A stretch of DNA of 64,000 nucleotides from the NCBI RefSeq assembly GCF_039555535.1, contig NZ_CP154630.1, positions 4,043,001 to 4,107,000 of the forward strand, given 5' to 3'. The translations under genes were made by a program, and so were the position numbers. The notes under the pieces are model-generated. The model had not been told where the DNA came from. It did not search any database and saw only the letters and a program-made list of their open reading frames with translations. This document shows positions 52,634-63,586 of this stretch, piece by piece; the first letter of the stretch is position 1; every line of letters begins with the position of its first letter. The DNA is from Stenotrophomonas maltophilia. GTDB lineage: Bacteria > Pseudomonadota > Gammaproteobacteria > Xanthomonadales > Xanthomonadaceae.

Positions 52634-54796
52634 ATGACCCGTTCCGTCTTCCGTACGCCGCAGCCACAACGGCTGTCCGTTGCCGTGCTCGCCGTTCTCT
52701 GCGCCGTGGCCCCGGCCGCCTTCGCCGAAACCGCCGCCGATCCGACCAACCTCGACAAGGTGGTGGTGAAGGGTGAACGCGCCGAAGGCTATTCGGTGCG
52801 CCGCACCTCGGCCGGTACCCGCTTCGACCTGGCCCCGCGCGAGATCCCGCAGTCGATCAGCATCATCAGCCACCAGCGCATCGAAGATCAGAACCTGGAC
52901 GACATCATCGACGTGCTGGCCAACACCACCGGCGTGACCAGCACCCAGTCCGACAGCGAACGCACCGAGTTCTACGCGCGCGGTTTCTACATCGATGCCT
53001 ACCAGTTCGATGGCCTGCCGACGCAGATGGTGCAGAACTGGAGCTACGGTGATTCCGGCCTGGACCTGGCGCTGTACGACCGCGTGGAAGTGGTGCGTGG
53101 TGCCACCGGCCTGCTCAGTGGTGCCGGCAATCCGTCCGCGTCGGTGAACCTGATCCGCAAGCATGCCGACAGCGCCGAACTGAACGGCAGCGTCTCAGTG
53201 AACGTCGGCAGCTGGGGCCGCACCCGCACCACCGTGGACGTGGGCAGTGCGCTGAACGCCAGCGGCACCGTGCGCGGCCGCGTGATCGGCAGCTACCTGG
53301 ACACCGACGGCCAGATGGATCGCTACAACCAGCGCAAGACGCTGGGCTATGCGGTCATCGACGCCGACCTGACCCCGGACACCCAGCTGAGCGTGGGCTA
53401 CGACTACCAGCAGAAGCGCGCCAACGGCGCGACCTGGGGCGGCTTCCCGATGCTGTACTCCGATGGCTCGCGCACCGGCTATGATGAATCGTTCAACGCC
53501 AGCCCGAACTGGACCTACTGGGACACCACCAGCAAGCGCGCGTTCGCCACCCTGCAGCACGCCTTCAGCAATGGCTGGAAGTTCAAGGTCGGTGCCACGC
53601 ACGATGAGACCAAGGCCGACGACAAGCTGTTCTACCCGGCATACAACGACTGGACCACGGGCGCATCGAACTTCGACAGAACCAACGGCACGGGCATCTC
53701 ACCGTCCGCGGGCTTCTACAACACCGAGCGCAAGGTCACCGGCGTCGATGGCTACGTTGATGGTCCGTTCCAGCTGTTCGGCCGCGAGCACCAGTTCATG
53801 GCAGGCCTGAGTTACAACAAGCGCGAGTACGCCAACTACGGCGACTATCAGGTCGGCGGTGCCGGCCAGACCTGGGATCCGTTCGCAAGCTATCTGAACT
53901 GGACCGGCAACATCAGCGAGCCGAACTGGAACCCGCTGGCACTGGCCAGCGAGGGCACCATCACCCAGAAGGCCGGTTACGCGGCTGCACGCCTGTCGCT
54001 GGCCGATCCGCTGAAGCTGATCATCGGTGCCCGCTACACCGACTGGAGGAGCGAAGGCGAAGGCGCCGACCGCGCGCACAAGGTCACCACGCCGTATGCC
54101 GGCCTGGTGTTCGACATCAGCGACACCTACTCGACCTACGCCAGCTACACCGAGATCTTCCAGCCGCAGACGCTGAAGGATCGCAACGGCAGCTATCTCG
54201 ATCCGGTCGATGGCAAGAGCTACGAAGTGGGCGTCAAGGGGGCATGGTTCGACAACCGCCTGAACGCCTCGCTGGCAGTGTTCCGCATCGAACAGGACAA
54301 CGTCGGCCAGTCCACCGGTGAGCCGGTCATCGGCGGTACCGGCGGCGAAACCGCCTATCGCGCCGCACGTGGCACGGTCAGCCGTGGCTTCGAGTTCGAG
54401 CTGAACGGCGAACTGGCACCGGGCTGGAATGCCACCTTCGGCGCATCGCGCTACGTGGCCAAGGACATCAACGGCGCCGACATCAACACCAACCTGCCAC
54501 AGACCGCTCTGAAGCTGTTCACCAGCTACACCCCGCAGTCGCTGCAGGCACTGACCGTCGGTGGCGGTGCCAACTGGCAGAACCGCATCTACTACCCGGT
54601 GCCGGCCTACGGCCGCATCGAGCAGAGTGGCTATGCACTGGTCAGCGCCTTCGTACGCTACCGCATCTCGCCGGAGTTCAGCGTGCAGGCCAACCTCAAC
54701 AACCTGCTGGACAAGCAGTACCTGTCGCAGATCAACGGCTACGGCGCGTACGGCGATGGCCGCAACGGCTCGCTGACGTTCACCTGGTCGTTCTGA
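52634..54796 (+). CDS. TonB-dependent siderophore receptor (FpvA/FecA-like)
   Basis: A 720-residue receptor: signal peptide ending AAFAE, plug domain (FDLAPREIPQSISIISHQRI, VLANTTGVTSTQ, FYIDAYQFDGLPTQM, EVVRGATGLLSGAGNPSASV) and a beta-barrel ending LTFTWSF. The 'EVVRGATGLL' and 'NLIRK' pattern is typical of siderophore-type TonB receptors such as those for ferric pyoverdine or coprogen. A Fur-box-like sequence upstream supports iron control. No siderophore biosynthesis or reductase genes are next to it; the ligand is unknown. Confidence 0.92.
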   Translation: MTRSVFRTPQPQRLSVAVLAVLCAVAPAAFAETAADPTNLDKVVVKGERAEGYSVRRTSAGTRFDLAPREIPQSISIISHQRIEDQNLDDIIDVLANTTGVTSTQSDSERTEFYARGFYIDAYQFDGLPTQMVQNWSYGDSGLDLALYDRVEVVRGATGLLSGAGNPSASVNLIRKHADSAELNGSVSVNVGSWGRTRTTVDVGSALNASGTVRGRVIGSYLDTDGQMDRYNQRKTLGYAVIDADLTPDTQLSVGYDYQQKRANGATWGGFPMLYSDGSRTGYDESFNASPNWTYWDTTSKRAFATLQHAFSNGWKFKVGATHDETKADDKLFYPAYNDWTTGASNFDRTNGTGISPSAGFYNTERKVTGVDGYVDGPFQLFGREHQFMAGLSYNKREYANYGDYQVGGAGQTWDPFASYLNWTGNISEPNWNPLALASEGTITQKAGYAAARLSLADPLKLIIGARYTDWRSEGEGADRAHKVTTPYAGLVFDISDTYSTYASYTEIFQPQTLKDRNGSYLDPVDGKSYEVGVKGAWFDNRLNASLAVFRIEQDNVGQSTGEPVIGGTGGETAYRAARGTVSRGFEFELNGELAPGWNATFGASRYVAKDINGADINTNLPQTALKLFTSYTPQSLQALTVGGGANWQNRIYYPVPAYGRIEQSGYALVSAFVRYRISPEFSVQANLNNLLDKQYLSQINGYGAYGDGRNGSLTFTWSF

Positions 54797-54826
54797 GCAG
54801 GCACGGGGCACGATCGCCCCGCACTT

Positions 54827-54883
54827 GTAGAGCCGAGCCCATGCTCGGCTCAGAGAATCAGCCGAGCGTGGGCTCGGCTCTGC
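54827..54883. repeat. SMAG-type GTAG repeats, facing pair
   Basis: Forward copy 54827-54850 and reverse copy 54860-54883 (last bases ctgc instead of ctac) lie between the two TonB receptor genes, which converge. Confidence 0.8.
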
Positions 54884-54928
54884 ACCAGCAAGGCAGCGCC
54901 GGAACTGGCCGGCGCTGCCACCGTCACA

Positions 54929-57790
54929 TCAGAACCGCAGATCCGCGCGCAGGTACCAGTAACGACCACGCGGGATGTCATAGGTCGAAGCGTCGTAACC
55001 GTTCAACGAGCACGACAGGCAGATCGGCGGATCCTTGTCGAACACGTTGTTCAGGCCGGCCGTCAGCTGCAGCCCCTTCATCCAGTCGATCTTGTAGCCC
55101 ACCTGCATGTCATGGAAGGTGGTGGCCGACAGCGTATTGGTGCCCGCAGCCTGGTTGCTGCAGACCGGGAACACGGAAGCGTCACCGCAGTTTTCGGTCA
55201 GTTCGGAGATGTGCCGCACCGTCCAGTTGGCGCTCCAGCGGTCCATCGTCCAGCCGATGCTGGCATTGCTGGTCCACTCCGGAATCGAGCTGTCGGCCAC
55301 TTCCACGCCCGGCTTCTGCGGCTGCTTCTGCCCGGCCGCGCCGGTGGCCTCGTAACGGCCGACGAAGGTGTTCTTCCACGCCAGCTTGAACTGGCCGATG
55401 GAGGTCTGCGGCAGGGTCCAGAACAGATCCACGTCCCAGCCGTCGGTCTTGATCGAACCCAGGTTGGTCAGGCGGTTGTTGAAGCTGCTGACCGCACCGG
55501 TGCTGGCACGGGTGATGCCATCGCAGTAGACCGGGTCCAGCGTATCCACGCACAGGTCCAGCTGGGTCTGCGCGTTGATCGCCTGGATCGCACCATCGAT
55601 GGCATGGCGGTAGAAGGTCACCTCCACGTCGAAGCGCTCCGACCACGACGCATTGTTGCCGAACCACGGGCTCCACACGAAGCCGGCGCTGAAGCTGCGC
55701 GAGCGTTCCGGCTCCAGCTCGCGGTTGCCGCCGGTGGTCACCGAGATCTGCGAGTTGGCCTGCTGGAAGCCGGCCGGCACGCCCAGCGCGGCACAGTTGG
55801 CGGCGCTGCCACGCGGCGGAGTGCCGCCCAGACCCACCGAGCACGGGTCGAACAGCTGCAGGTCGGCACGCGCCGCCGAGCCGTACAGTTCACCGATCGA
55901 CGGTGCGCGGAAGCCCTCGGCGTAGGTGGTGCGCAGCACGAAGTCATCGGTCACCTGCCAGCGCAGGCCGTACTTGGGCGTGAACTCGCCACCGAAGGTG
56001 GAGTAGTCCGAATAGCGGCCGGCCAGGCTCAGGTCCAGTTTCTTGCCGAACGAGGAATCGGCGAAGATCGGCACGCTTAACTCCAGGTAGGCCTCGTTGA
56101 CGTCGTAGGAACCGGAGGTCGGCTGCGACGGCACGCCGTTGTAGTGGCCGATCACCGTCAGCGGATCGGGCTGGTAGGAGCCCTTGTACTTGCGGTACTC
56201 GAAGCCGGTGGCGAAGGATACCGGACCGGCCGGCAGCGAGAACAGCTCGCTGGACAGGTTGGCGGTGAACAGGCTCAGTTCGTTCTGGCTGCGGTCGCGC
56301 ACCACCGGCTGGATCCACTTCAGCATGTCCGGGGTGATCGAACCGACGCCGCCGAAGATGTTCAACGGCACGCAGCCCGGCGTGGCCGCACAGACGGACG
56401 GATCGCCCAGCGCCATGTTCACCTTGTAGATGTCATAGCTGCCGTAGTTGGTCTGTTCGGCCTTGTTCTTGCTGTACATGCCGTTGACGTCCCAGTACCA
56501 GCTGCGGTCGGCGGCATGGAAATCACCGACCAGGCCGGTGGCGAAGTAAGTGGTGTCCACTTTCTGCTTGAACACGCGCGCACCGCCTTCCACCGGGCGA
56601 CGACCGATCAGGCTCATGTTGTCGCCGGAAACCAGATCGAAGCCGAACGGGTTGTACGGATTCAGGCGCGAGACCACGATGTTGTCGGCCAACGGATTGC
56701 CGGTGGCGCCATCGGGGCCGAAGAACAGCGGCTCCGGGCCGGCCTGGTTGGTCGACTCACGACGGTTGCCCAGTGCCTTGACGTACCACTGCACGTTGTC
56801 GGTGATGTCGAAGCGGAACTGACCGAACAGGCCTTTGCGCTCCGACGGCGTCAGCACCATGTTGTATTCGGCGAAGTTGAAGCGGTCGGCGGTGGTGAAG
56901 CAGTGGTAGTCATCCGTGCGGCTGCAGCCGGCGCTGCCGTCGTAGCGCGGATTGCTCACGCCGGTATTGGGCACGATGTTCTGCACCGCACCGGTGTTCG
57001 GGTCGGTGAACATGAAACGGCCCTGCGGAATGCCACCGCTGCCGAACGCCAGGCCGGTGCCGGGAATCGGGAAGCGCGACTGCTCGCGGTCCTTGGCGAA
57101 TACCGGATCCTGCTTGGTCCAGCTGGCGCCCAGGAACAGGCTGAAGCGGTCGCCACTCTTGCCCCAGGCCAGGTCCACGCCCTTCTGCGTGCCGTCGCCC
57201 TTGCTGTACTCGCCGTAGTTCAGCGTCACCTGGCCGCCATCGAAATCGCGGCGGGTGATGATGTTGACCACGCCGGCGATGGCATCGGAGCCGTACAGCG
57301 ACGACGCGCCGTCCTCCAGTACCTCGATGCGCTCGACGATGGCCAGCGGAATGGTGTTGAGGTCGGTGGCCGAGCCCACACCGGACGCCGACGATTCATT
57401 GACCCAGCGGATGCCATCGACCAGCACCAGCACGCGCTTGGCACCCAGGTGGCGCAGATCGACCTGCGCTGAGCCGGCACCCACGCCGCTGCCATCGGGC
57501 GGGAAACCAAAGTTGCCGGACGAGTTGAACTTGGCGTTGAGCGCGGAGCCGGAACCGGTGAGCTGCTGCAGCACCTCGCCGATCGAGGTCAGGCCGGTGC
57601 GTTCGATGTCACCGCGGGTCAACGTCTGGATCGGCACCTGGCCTTCGACTTCAGCGCGCTTGATGCGGGTACCGGTGACTTCCACCGCATCGAGGTTGGT
57701 GGTGGATTGTGCAGTGGCACCCAACGGTGCCAGGGCCGTCACGCACAGCGCGACGGCAACCGCCAACGGGCGGTGATGCAGGTGAATCAT
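54929..57790 (-). CDS. Large TonB-dependent receptor
   Basis: A 953-residue outer-membrane receptor. Signal peptide ([21 protein letters not shown]...ATAQ), TonB-box-like region ([15 protein letters not shown]), a plug domain ([60 protein letters not shown]), and a long beta-barrel ending LRADLRF. It belongs to the family of large Xanthomonadaceae TonB receptors, often used for carbohydrates, peptides or metals; the substrate is not evident. The ATG at 57790 has GGAGAG upstream. The barrel contains several cysteine pairs (for instance [16 protein letters not shown]). Confidence 0.9.
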   Translation of the reverse strand: MIHLHHRPLAVAVALCVTALAPLGATAQSTTNLDAVEVTGTRIKRAEVEGQVPIQTLTRGDIERTGLTSIGEVLQQLTGSGSALNAKFNSSGNFGFPPDGSGVGAGSAQVDLRHLGAKRVLVLVDGIRWVNESSASGVGSATDLNTIPLAIVERIEVLEDGASSLYGSDAIAGVVNIITRRDFDGGQVTLNYGEYSKGDGTQKGVDLAWGKSGDRFSLFLGASWTKQDPVFAKDREQSRFPIPGTGLAFGSGGIPQGRFMFTDPNTGAVQNIVPNTGVSNPRYDGSAGCSRTDDYHCFTTADRFNFAEYNMVLTPSERKGLFGQFRFDITDNVQWYVKALGNRRESTNQAGPEPLFFGPDGATGNPLADNIVVSRLNPYNPFGFDLVSGDNMSLIGRRPVEGGARVFKQKVDTTYFATGLVGDFHAADRSWYWDVNGMYSKNKAEQTNYGSYDIYKVNMALGDPSVCAATPGCVPLNIFGGVGSITPDMLKWIQPVVRDRSQNELSLFTANLSSELFSLPAGPVSFATGFEYRKYKGSYQPDPLTVIGHYNGVPSQPTSGSYDVNEAYLELSVPIFADSSFGKKLDLSLAGRYSDYSTFGGEFTPKYGLRWQVTDDFVLRTTYAEGFRAPSIGELYGSAARADLQLFDPCSVGLGGTPPRGSAANCAALGVPAGFQQANSQISVTTGGNRELEPERSRSFSAGFVWSPWFGNNASWSERFDVEVTFYRHAIDGAIQAINAQTQLDLCVDTLDPVYCDGITRASTGAVSSFNNRLTNLGSIKTDGWDVDLFWTLPQTSIGQFKLAWKNTFVGRYEATGAAGQKQPQKPGVEVADSSIPEWTSNASIGWTMDRWSANWTVRHISELTENCGDASVFPVCSNQAAGTNTLSATTFHDMQVGYKIDWMKGLQLTAGLNNVFDKDPPICLSCSLNGYDASTYDIPRGRYWYLRADLRF

Positions 57791-58419
57791 TCGCTCTCTC
57801 TCCAAAGGAATGTCGGGACATGGACTGCCGCGCTCCCCCCTGCATGGCGGCAGCGTCTCCTTTGTAAACAAGTGGTAAAAATCACGACGTGATGACCGGC
57901 ACTCTTTCACGCGGAATTGACGCAATTACAGGCCGATTGCGTCAGATAGCTGCAGGTTATGACCGGACGATACTGTTCACAGCAGGCAGCCTTGATGCTG
58001 GCTGCGACAGCGGCTTCCCGGCTTTCCCGCAATTGGGCAAGTGCTCTTGCCGATCCGTCCAACGACAATGCACCGGTGCCATCGGCAGCATGATCATCGC
58101 CGTTGCCGTCGGTTGACGGCGTCGAACAGATCGCATTTGAGCTGGAACTCATACCAAGATGGCGAGTAATCCATAGGCAGGAGCCCTTGCAATGACGGAC
58201 TGCAGATCGCCGGGATCACCGTGCGAACCTGAGGCACTCAATGGCTGCTCTTTTGGCTGCTGCCATCTCGATGACAGAGCCACATGCATCGACCAGCTTG
58301 AATCTACGAAGCAAATTCAGACAACACTTAGGAATAGTTTGAAAACTGCCCGTCAAACGAATTTCCGGGGCCAACCAAGGTGAGACTGAGAGCCCCAGTC
58401 ATTCTCATGAGGCTCAATT
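57791..58419. other. Long gene-poor interval upstream of the lower-GC secreted gene
   Basis: This 629-bp stretch has no convincing gene. Its first ~80 bp should contain the promoter of the minus-strand TonB receptor. From about 58,100 onward the base composition becomes visibly richer in A and T. A possible small cysteine-rich reading frame (58192-58383, 63 codons) has GGAG placed about 8 nt before its ATG, but codon use gives no further support, so I do not call it as a gene. Confidence 0.4.
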
Positions 58420-59307
58420 GTGAAAACAATCACCGTCATGATCCATGTCGCGGTTGTCACGGCATTGCTTCTGTTCCCTACAAGCGAATCGAGAGCGGGG
58501 GGCCTGATTGAATGCAACAACTGTGCCTCTCCCAAAGATGCAGCCCTGATGTCAGGCTCCGGGTTGGCGGTTGTAATGGACTTCGAAAAAGCCCGACTGA
58601 GCGCCTTCGAAGTTGAATATGATCGCGAGATCAGAAAGTGGCGCGCACTTTCGACACCGGTTCCCGCACAGATTCAAATGGCCTTCCTACGGATTCTGGA
58701 TGCGACGTCAGCCTTTCGAGGGCCACCTGAAGGGGCCCACGCGATGGCAGGAGGCGGATCAGTGGTCGTGCTGCATCCAGACAACCCCGGAAACTCCAAT
58801 GGAGTGAGGTTCCCCGAGTCTTACAAGTCCTCCAATACCTTTGACATCGTCGCCTCAGCCACACTGCGAACCCGACTTGGCCAGTATCTAGCCACAGAAC
58901 TGGCAGGAGCCAATACGGGAAGCCCAACCTGGAACAGCATCGCGCTCTCGATTCAACAAGCGGCCCTGAACTGGGCAGGCCTCAAAGGTGGCGGATCCAT
59001 AACAATAATGATCACATGGCGTGACGGATCGAAGACGCTTTATCGAGTAACACCGGACAACGTTGCCGAAGCGAAGTATCAGAAGGGCGAAAGTCGCGAC
59101 AGCATAGGCAACAAGGTTCCTGACGAATCCATCGCCGACCCGATCTCCGCCCCTTCGTACGCCGGACAATACTATTTCGGCCAGCATGGCGACCTGGACA
59201 ACTGGGTCAGATCCGCACAGATGTATGGAGTCCCCGTCCAGCGCGGAAGCAGCAGCCGCATCTCGTGCAGTTGGGATGGTCGCACAGTCTACTGCCAGCA
59301 ATACTGA
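58420..59307 (+). CDS. Lower-GC secreted protein of unknown function
   Basis: A 295-residue protein with a signal peptide (residues 1-26, ending SESRA), mature start GGLIECNNCASPKDAAL with a CNNC pair, and no further domain I recognise. Asn, Ser, Ile and Thr are more frequent than in neighbours, and the codons are less GC-rich (many AAA, ATA and TCA type choices). Later parts contain GGGSITIMITWRDGSKTLYRV and two cysteines near the end (SCSWDGRTVYCQQ). It looks horizontally acquired or under different codon selection. The start is GTG at 58420; an ATG at 58438 is an alternative. Confidence 0.65.
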   Translation: MKTITVMIHVAVVTALLLFPTSESRAGGLIECNNCASPKDAALMSGSGLAVVMDFEKARLSAFEVEYDREIRKWRALSTPVPAQIQMAFLRILDATSAFRGPPEGAHAMAGGGSVVVLHPDNPGNSNGVRFPESYKSSNTFDIVASATLRTRLGQYLATELAGANTGSPTWNSIALSIQQAALNWAGLKGGGSITIMITWRDGSKTLYRVTPDNVAEAKYQKGESRDSIGNKVPDESIADPISAPSYAGQYYFGQHGDLDNWVRSAQMYGVPVQRGSSSRISCSWDGRTVYCQQY

Positions 59308-59362
59308 CACCCTCATCCGCCGCTCATGTCGCAATCTCCCCCTGAGCGGCGGTTTAGATACG

Positions 59363-59770
59363 CTATCGCACGAAAGCGATGCGCTCCATGCCGGTGGCTT
59401 CGGCCGCAGCCAATATCCGGGCCATGCCTTCGTACTCGGCCGACGGATCGGTGGCGATGCGCAGCTCCGGCGGGTTGCCCGCATGTTCGCCCGCCTGTGC
59501 CTGCAGGCGCGCCTGCAGATCGCCGATGGCCATCGGCTGGCCATTCCAGCTCAGCTGGTTCGATGCGTCCAGGCGCAGCTCGATCGGCGGCGGCGGTTCG
59601 GGGCGATCAATCGTGCGATCGGTGGCCTGTGGCAACTGCACGGCAATCGGCCGGGCCATGATCGGCGCGGTCACGATGAAGATGATCAACAGCACCAGCA
59701 TCACATCCACCAGTGGCGTGACATTGATGTCCGCAAGCGGGCCGCTCCTTCCTGCGCTACTGAACGCCAT
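59363..59770 (-). CDS. exbD: ExbD/TolR-family biopolymer transport protein
   Basis: A 135-residue protein with one N-terminal membrane helix carrying the conserved Asp ([18 protein letters not shown]) and a periplasmic domain ([34 protein letters not shown]). ExbD works with ExbB and TonB to energise outer-membrane receptors. No exbB or tonB is adjacent, so this is a lone copy that must use partners encoded elsewhere. Start ATG at 59770. Confidence 0.9.
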   Translation of the reverse strand: MAFSSAGRSGPLADINVTPLVDVMLVLLIIFIVTAPIMARPIAVQLPQATDRTIDRPEPPPPIELRLDASNQLSWNGQPMAIGDLQARLQAQAGEHAGNPPELRIATDPSAEYEGMARILAAAEATGMERIAFVR

Positions 59771-59933
59771 GTGCCGCTCCCTGCAGCCGGGCCGTTCGCC
59801 CACGCCCGACACTACGTCGCCCGCTGGCCCGCGAGGCAGTGCCTGCAGCGTGAGCATTCAGCTGCCGTTGCCGAGCCAACGCGTGCACGCAATGCGAAAC
59901 TGAATTCAGCCAGCCCCCGCTATGCTGATCGCC

Positions 59934-61907
59934 ATGACCCGACGCACTCCCACTGCCCTGTCCTTGCTGCCCTTGGCCACCACGCTGCTGATCGGTTGCG
60001 CCAACGCCCAGTCCCTCGACGCCCAGAACGCGCAGCTGAAAGCCGCGATCGCTGCCGCCGAACGCGGCCAGTTCGATCCCGGCCAGGCCGGTGCGCTCAG
60101 TCGCCACCCGGCCTATGGCTGGCTGGAGTACGCGAACCTGCGTCGCAACATCGACACCGTCGATACCGCGCAGGCCCAGGCCTTCCTCAAGCGCTATGAT
60201 GGCCAGGCCGTGGCGACTACCTTCCGCAGCGTGTGGCTGCCCTCGGTCGCACGCCGCCAGGACTGGCCGACGCTGCTGGCCAACTGGGCGCCCACGGACA
60301 ACGTCGGGCTGCGCTGTGCGCAGCTGACCGCGCGCCAGGTGACGGGCAAGGTCGATCCGCAGTGGATCAGCGAAGCACAGGACCTGTGGCGCAAGAACGG
60401 CAAGTCGCTGCCGGACGGCTGCGACGCGGTATTCGCCGTGCTGCAGGCACAAGGCGGCCTGAGCGACGCCCTGCGCTGGGAGCGCATCGATGCCGCCGCC
60501 GACGCACAGCAGCCGGCCGTGATGCGCAGCGCCGCACGCGGCCTGCCCGCCGCGGACCTGGCGCAGGCCAACAGCTACGCCGCCTTCGTCGACAAGCCCA
60601 ACGCCAGCGCGTTGAACTGGCCGCGCAACGAGCGCAGCCGGCGCATCGCCACCGACGGCCTGGCCAAGCTGGCCAAGACCGACCCGGGTGCCACCGAACA
60701 ACAGCTGCCGCAGTACGCACAGGCCCTCGGCCTGAGCGCCGCCCAGCAGGGCCAGGTGCTGTACCAGATCGCCCTGTGGACCGTGGCCTCCTACCTGCCG
60801 GATTCGGCGCGCCGTCTCAATGCGGTACCCGAATCGGCCTATGACGAACGCCTGCACGAATGGCGTGTTCGCGAAGCAATGTCGCGCGGGGACTGGCCCG
60901 CAGCGCTGACCGCGATCCGCAAGATGGGCAGCAAGCAGCGCAGCGACCCGCGCTGGGCCTATTTCGAAGGCCGCATGCTGGAGAAGACCGGCCAGGCATC
61001 GCAGGCACAGCCGTTGTTCCGCGACGCCGCGCGTGCGCCCACCTTCCACGGCTTCCTGGCTGCCGACAAACTGCAGCAGGGCTACACGCTATGCCCGTGG
61101 AAGCCGAACGACAGTGCGCAGGCACAGGCGGTGATCGCGCGCGACCCGGCCATCCAGCGCGCGATGGCGCTTTACCAGATCGACCGCACCGGCTGGGCCG
61201 TGGCTGAGTGGAACAGCGCGCTGTCGCGCTTCGATGACACCCAGCGCCGCCTCGCCGTGCGCGTGGCGCAGGACAACGGCTGGTTTGATCGCGCCGTGTT
61301 CGCACTGGGCAAGCAACCGCAGGAGCAGCGCCTGTACGACCTGCGCTTCCCGCTGCACCACGACGCCACCATCCGCCGTGAATCAGCACGCAATGCGATC
61401 GACCCGGCCTGGGTGGCCGCGGAGATCCGCGCTGAAAGTACCTTTACCCCGCGCGCGCGCTCGCCTGCCAATGCCATGGGCCTGATGCAGGTGCTGCCGG
61501 CCACCGGTGCCAGCGTGGCCAAGTCCATCGGCCTGACCGGCTATGGCGGCGCCGACAGCCTGTACGACCCGGACACCAACATCGCCATCGGCACCGCCTA
61601 CCTGCGCCAGTTGATGAACAAGTACGACGGCCTGCCGTACGTGACCATCGCCGCCTACAACGCCGGCCCGACCCCGACCGCGCGCTGGCAGGGGCAGCGC
61701 CCGGGCTTTGAGCCGGATCTGTGGATCGAGACGATCAGCTACAAGGAAACCCGCGAGTACGTGGCCCGCGTGCTGGCCTTCAGCGTGATCTACGACTGGC
61801 GCCTCAATGGTGATGCCCTCCCGTTGAGCGACCGCCTGATGGGCCGCCTGGTCGACAAGCGCAAGAGCTTCAGCTGCGCCGCAAACGCCGACCAGGGCGG
61901 CGATTGA
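59934..61907 (+). CDS. slt: Soluble lytic murein transglycosylase (Slt70-like)
   Basis: A 657-residue periplasmic enzyme with an N-terminal export signal (LSLLPLATTLLIGCANA, also compatible with a lipobox), a long helical superhelix domain, and a C-terminal lysozyme-like domain. The catalytic Glu501 is in AEIRAESTFTPRARSP, followed by NAMGLMQVLPATG and IAAYNAGPTPTARW. It cleaves the MurNAc-GlcNAc bond of peptidoglycan to give 1,6-anhydro ends. An ATG at 59922 adds four residues. Confidence 0.93.
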   Translation: MTRRTPTALSLLPLATTLLIGCANAQSLDAQNAQLKAAIAAAERGQFDPGQAGALSRHPAYGWLEYANLRRNIDTVDTAQAQAFLKRYDGQAVATTFRSVWLPSVARRQDWPTLLANWAPTDNVGLRCAQLTARQVTGKVDPQWISEAQDLWRKNGKSLPDGCDAVFAVLQAQGGLSDALRWERIDAAADAQQPAVMRSAARGLPAADLAQANSYAAFVDKPNASALNWPRNERSRRIATDGLAKLAKTDPGATEQQLPQYAQALGLSAAQQGQVLYQIALWTVASYLPDSARRLNAVPESAYDERLHEWRVREAMSRGDWPAALTAIRKMGSKQRSDPRWAYFEGRMLEKTGQASQAQPLFRDAARAPTFHGFLAADKLQQGYTLCPWKPNDSAQAQAVIARDPAIQRAMALYQIDRTGWAVAEWNSALSRFDDTQRRLAVRVAQDNGWFDRAVFALGKQPQEQRLYDLRFPLHHDATIRRESARNAIDPAWVAAEIRAESTFTPRARSPANAMGLMQVLPATGASVAKSIGLTGYGGADSLYDPDTNIAIGTAYLRQLMNKYDGLPYVTIAAYNAGPTPTARWQGQRPGFEPDLWIETISYKETREYVARVLAFSVIYDWRLNGDALPLSDRLMGRLVDKRKSFSCAANADQGGD

Positions 61908-61920
61908 TCGCACTGCATCT

Positions 61921-62000
61921 GTAGAGCCGAGCCCATGCTCGGCTGCGGTTCTTTCCGGTCGCGTTGCCACACGATGAGCCGAGCATGGGCTCGGCTCTAC
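61921..62000. repeat. SMAG-type GTAG repeats, facing pair
   Basis: Forward copy 61921-61944 and reverse copy 61977-62000 lie between slt and the small membrane protein gene, directly in front of the latter's ribosome site. Confidence 0.85.
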
Positions 62001-62026
62001 ACGATCGCCCCGGGGAGGGGAACGCA

Positions 62027-62263
62027 ATGAGCCTGCTGGCCTGGATCGGGATATTCGCCGCCTGGAGCCTGTTCGCCACCTGGGTGCTGCGTTGGGGTGG
62101 CGCGGCCTGGATGGAAGGCTGGAAGTCGCTGGCCTTCGTCGACAGCTGGGGCAGCCTCTGGGACGAAGCGCAGATCAAGCTGTACTTCCTCTGCCTGTGG
62201 ATCGTCTACGGCCTGTGGTTCCTGGCCGGCCTGTTCGTGCCGGAGTGGCGCGGCCTGCCGTGA
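62027..62263 (+). CDS. Small membrane protein of unknown function
   Basis: A 78-residue protein with two hydrophobic segments ([19 protein letters not shown] and [20 protein letters not shown]) separated by a charged, tryptophan-rich loop ([20 protein letters not shown]). GGGGAGGGG lies about 9 nt upstream of the ATG, supporting expression. I do not recognise the family. It precedes cca by 55 bp. Confidence 0.75.
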   Translation: MSLLAWIGIFAAWSLFATWVLRWGGAAWMEGWKSLAFVDSWGSLWDEAQIKLYFLCLWIVYGLWFLAGLFVPEWRGLP

Positions 62264-62318
62264 TGCCTCTGCATCGGTCGTGCCGGAACATCTGCGCCGG
62301 CCGTGCGATCATCCCCCC

Positions 62319-63539
62319 ATGAAGATCTATCTTGTCGGCGGCGCCGTACGCGACCGCCTGCTGCAGCGCCCTGCCGGTGACCGCGACTGGGTCGTGGTCG
62401 GCGCCACGCCCGCGCAGATGGAAGCGCTGGGCTACACCGCCGTGGGCCGTGATTTTCCGGTATTCCTGCACCCGGAAACCGGCGAGGAATACGCGCTGGC
62501 GCGCACCGAGCGCAAATCCGGCCGTGGCTATCGCGGCTTCGTGGTCGATGCCGATCCGGCAGTAACGCTGGAAGACGACCTGCAGCGCCGCGACTTCACC
62601 ATCAACGCCATTGCCTGCGACGAAGACACCGGCCATCTGGTGGACCCCTACGGCGGCGTGCGTGATCTTGAACAGCGTGTGCTGCGCCACGTCGGTCCCG
62701 CCTTCGTCGAAGACCCGCTGCGCGTGCTGCGCGCGGCCCGCTTCATGGCGCGCTTTGCGCCGCTGGGCTTCACCGTCGCGCCGGAAACCATGGACCTGAT
62801 GCGCGAGATCGCCGCCAGTGGCGAACTGGATGCACTGGTGCCGGAGCGGGTGTGGCAGGAACTGCGCAAGGTACTGGTCAGTGCGCAGCCTTCGGCATTC
62901 CTGCGCACGCTGCATGATGCACAGGCACTGGGCCCGATCCTGCCCGAGCTGGAAGCGCTGTACGGCGTGCCGCAGCGCGCCGAGTTCCATCCGGAGATCG
63001 ACACCGGCGTCCATCAGGAAATGGTCAGCGACATGGCCGCGAAACTGGCACCGGGCGATGACCTGGTCGGTTTCGCCGCGCTCACCCACGATCTCGGCAA
63101 GGGTCTGACGCCGCCGGAAGAATGGCCGCGCCACATCATGCACGAGCAGCGTGGCATCAAGCCCTTGAAGGCACTGTGCGCGCGGTTGAAGATTCCCACC
63201 GAGCACCAGCAGCTGGCCGAGGCGGTCTGCCGCGAGCACTTGAACGTGCACCGCATCGACGAACTGCGCGATGCCACGGTGCTGGAACTGCTTGGCCGCT
63301 GCGATGCGTTGCGCCGCCCCGAACGCGTGGCGCGTATCGCGCTCTGCTGCGAGGCTGACAAGCGTGGCCGCCTCGGTTTCGAGGACGCCGACTACCCGCA
63401 GGGCGAGACGCTCAAGCGCCTGCACCAGGCGGCACTGTCAGTGCAGGCGCGGGATCTGGATACCACCCATCTGAAGGGCCCGGCCATCGGCGAAGCCCTG
63501 GCCAAGGCACGGGTGAAGGCGATTGCCGCTGCCCGCTGA
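62319..63539 (+). CDS. cca: Multifunctional CCA tRNA nucleotidyltransferase
   Basis: A 406-residue class II CCA-adding enzyme that completes or repairs tRNA 3' ends. The head has [18 protein letters not shown], the catalytic acids in [24 protein letters not shown] and [16 protein letters not shown]. The C-terminal HD domain is intact ([24 protein letters not shown]), as in the E. coli-type enzyme that also has phosphohydrolase activity. Start ATG at 62319. Confidence 0.96.
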   Translation: MKIYLVGGAVRDRLLQRPAGDRDWVVVGATPAQMEALGYTAVGRDFPVFLHPETGEEYALARTERKSGRGYRGFVVDADPAVTLEDDLQRRDFTINAIACDEDTGHLVDPYGGVRDLEQRVLRHVGPAFVEDPLRVLRAARFMARFAPLGFTVAPETMDLMREIAASGELDALVPERVWQELRKVLVSAQPSAFLRTLHDAQALGPILPELEALYGVPQRAEFHPEIDTGVHQEMVSDMAAKLAPGDDLVGFAALTHDLGKGLTPPEEWPRHIMHEQRGIKPLKALCARLKIPTEHQQLAEAVCREHLNVHRIDELRDATVLELLGRCDALRRPERVARIALCCEADKRGRLGFEDADYPQGETLKRLHQAALSVQARDLDTTHLKGPAIGEALAKARVKAIAAAR

Positions 63540-63546
63540 AGACCTG

Positions 63547-63570
63547 GTAGTGCCGGCCGCTGGCCGGCAA
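63547..63570 (+). repeat. SMAG-type GTAG repeat (gccggccgctggccggc subtype)
   Basis: Forward GTAGTGCCGGCC palindrome in the convergent gap after cca. A degenerate relative (gcagtgccagccgctggccgg) lies at 41942-41962. Confidence 0.7.
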
Positions 63571-63586
63571 CCAGACAATCGCTGGA

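Noticed and set aside
57907..58152. A possible 81-codon minus-strand gene in the interval before the lower-GC gene
   Set aside because: No ribosome-binding site, unusual Ser/Ala/Cys composition and no similarity I can recognise.
58192..58383. A 63-codon cysteine-containing plus-strand frame with GGAG before its ATG
   Set aside because: Only the ribosome-site spacing supports it; codon use and composition are not convincing, so it is mentioned only in the interval description.
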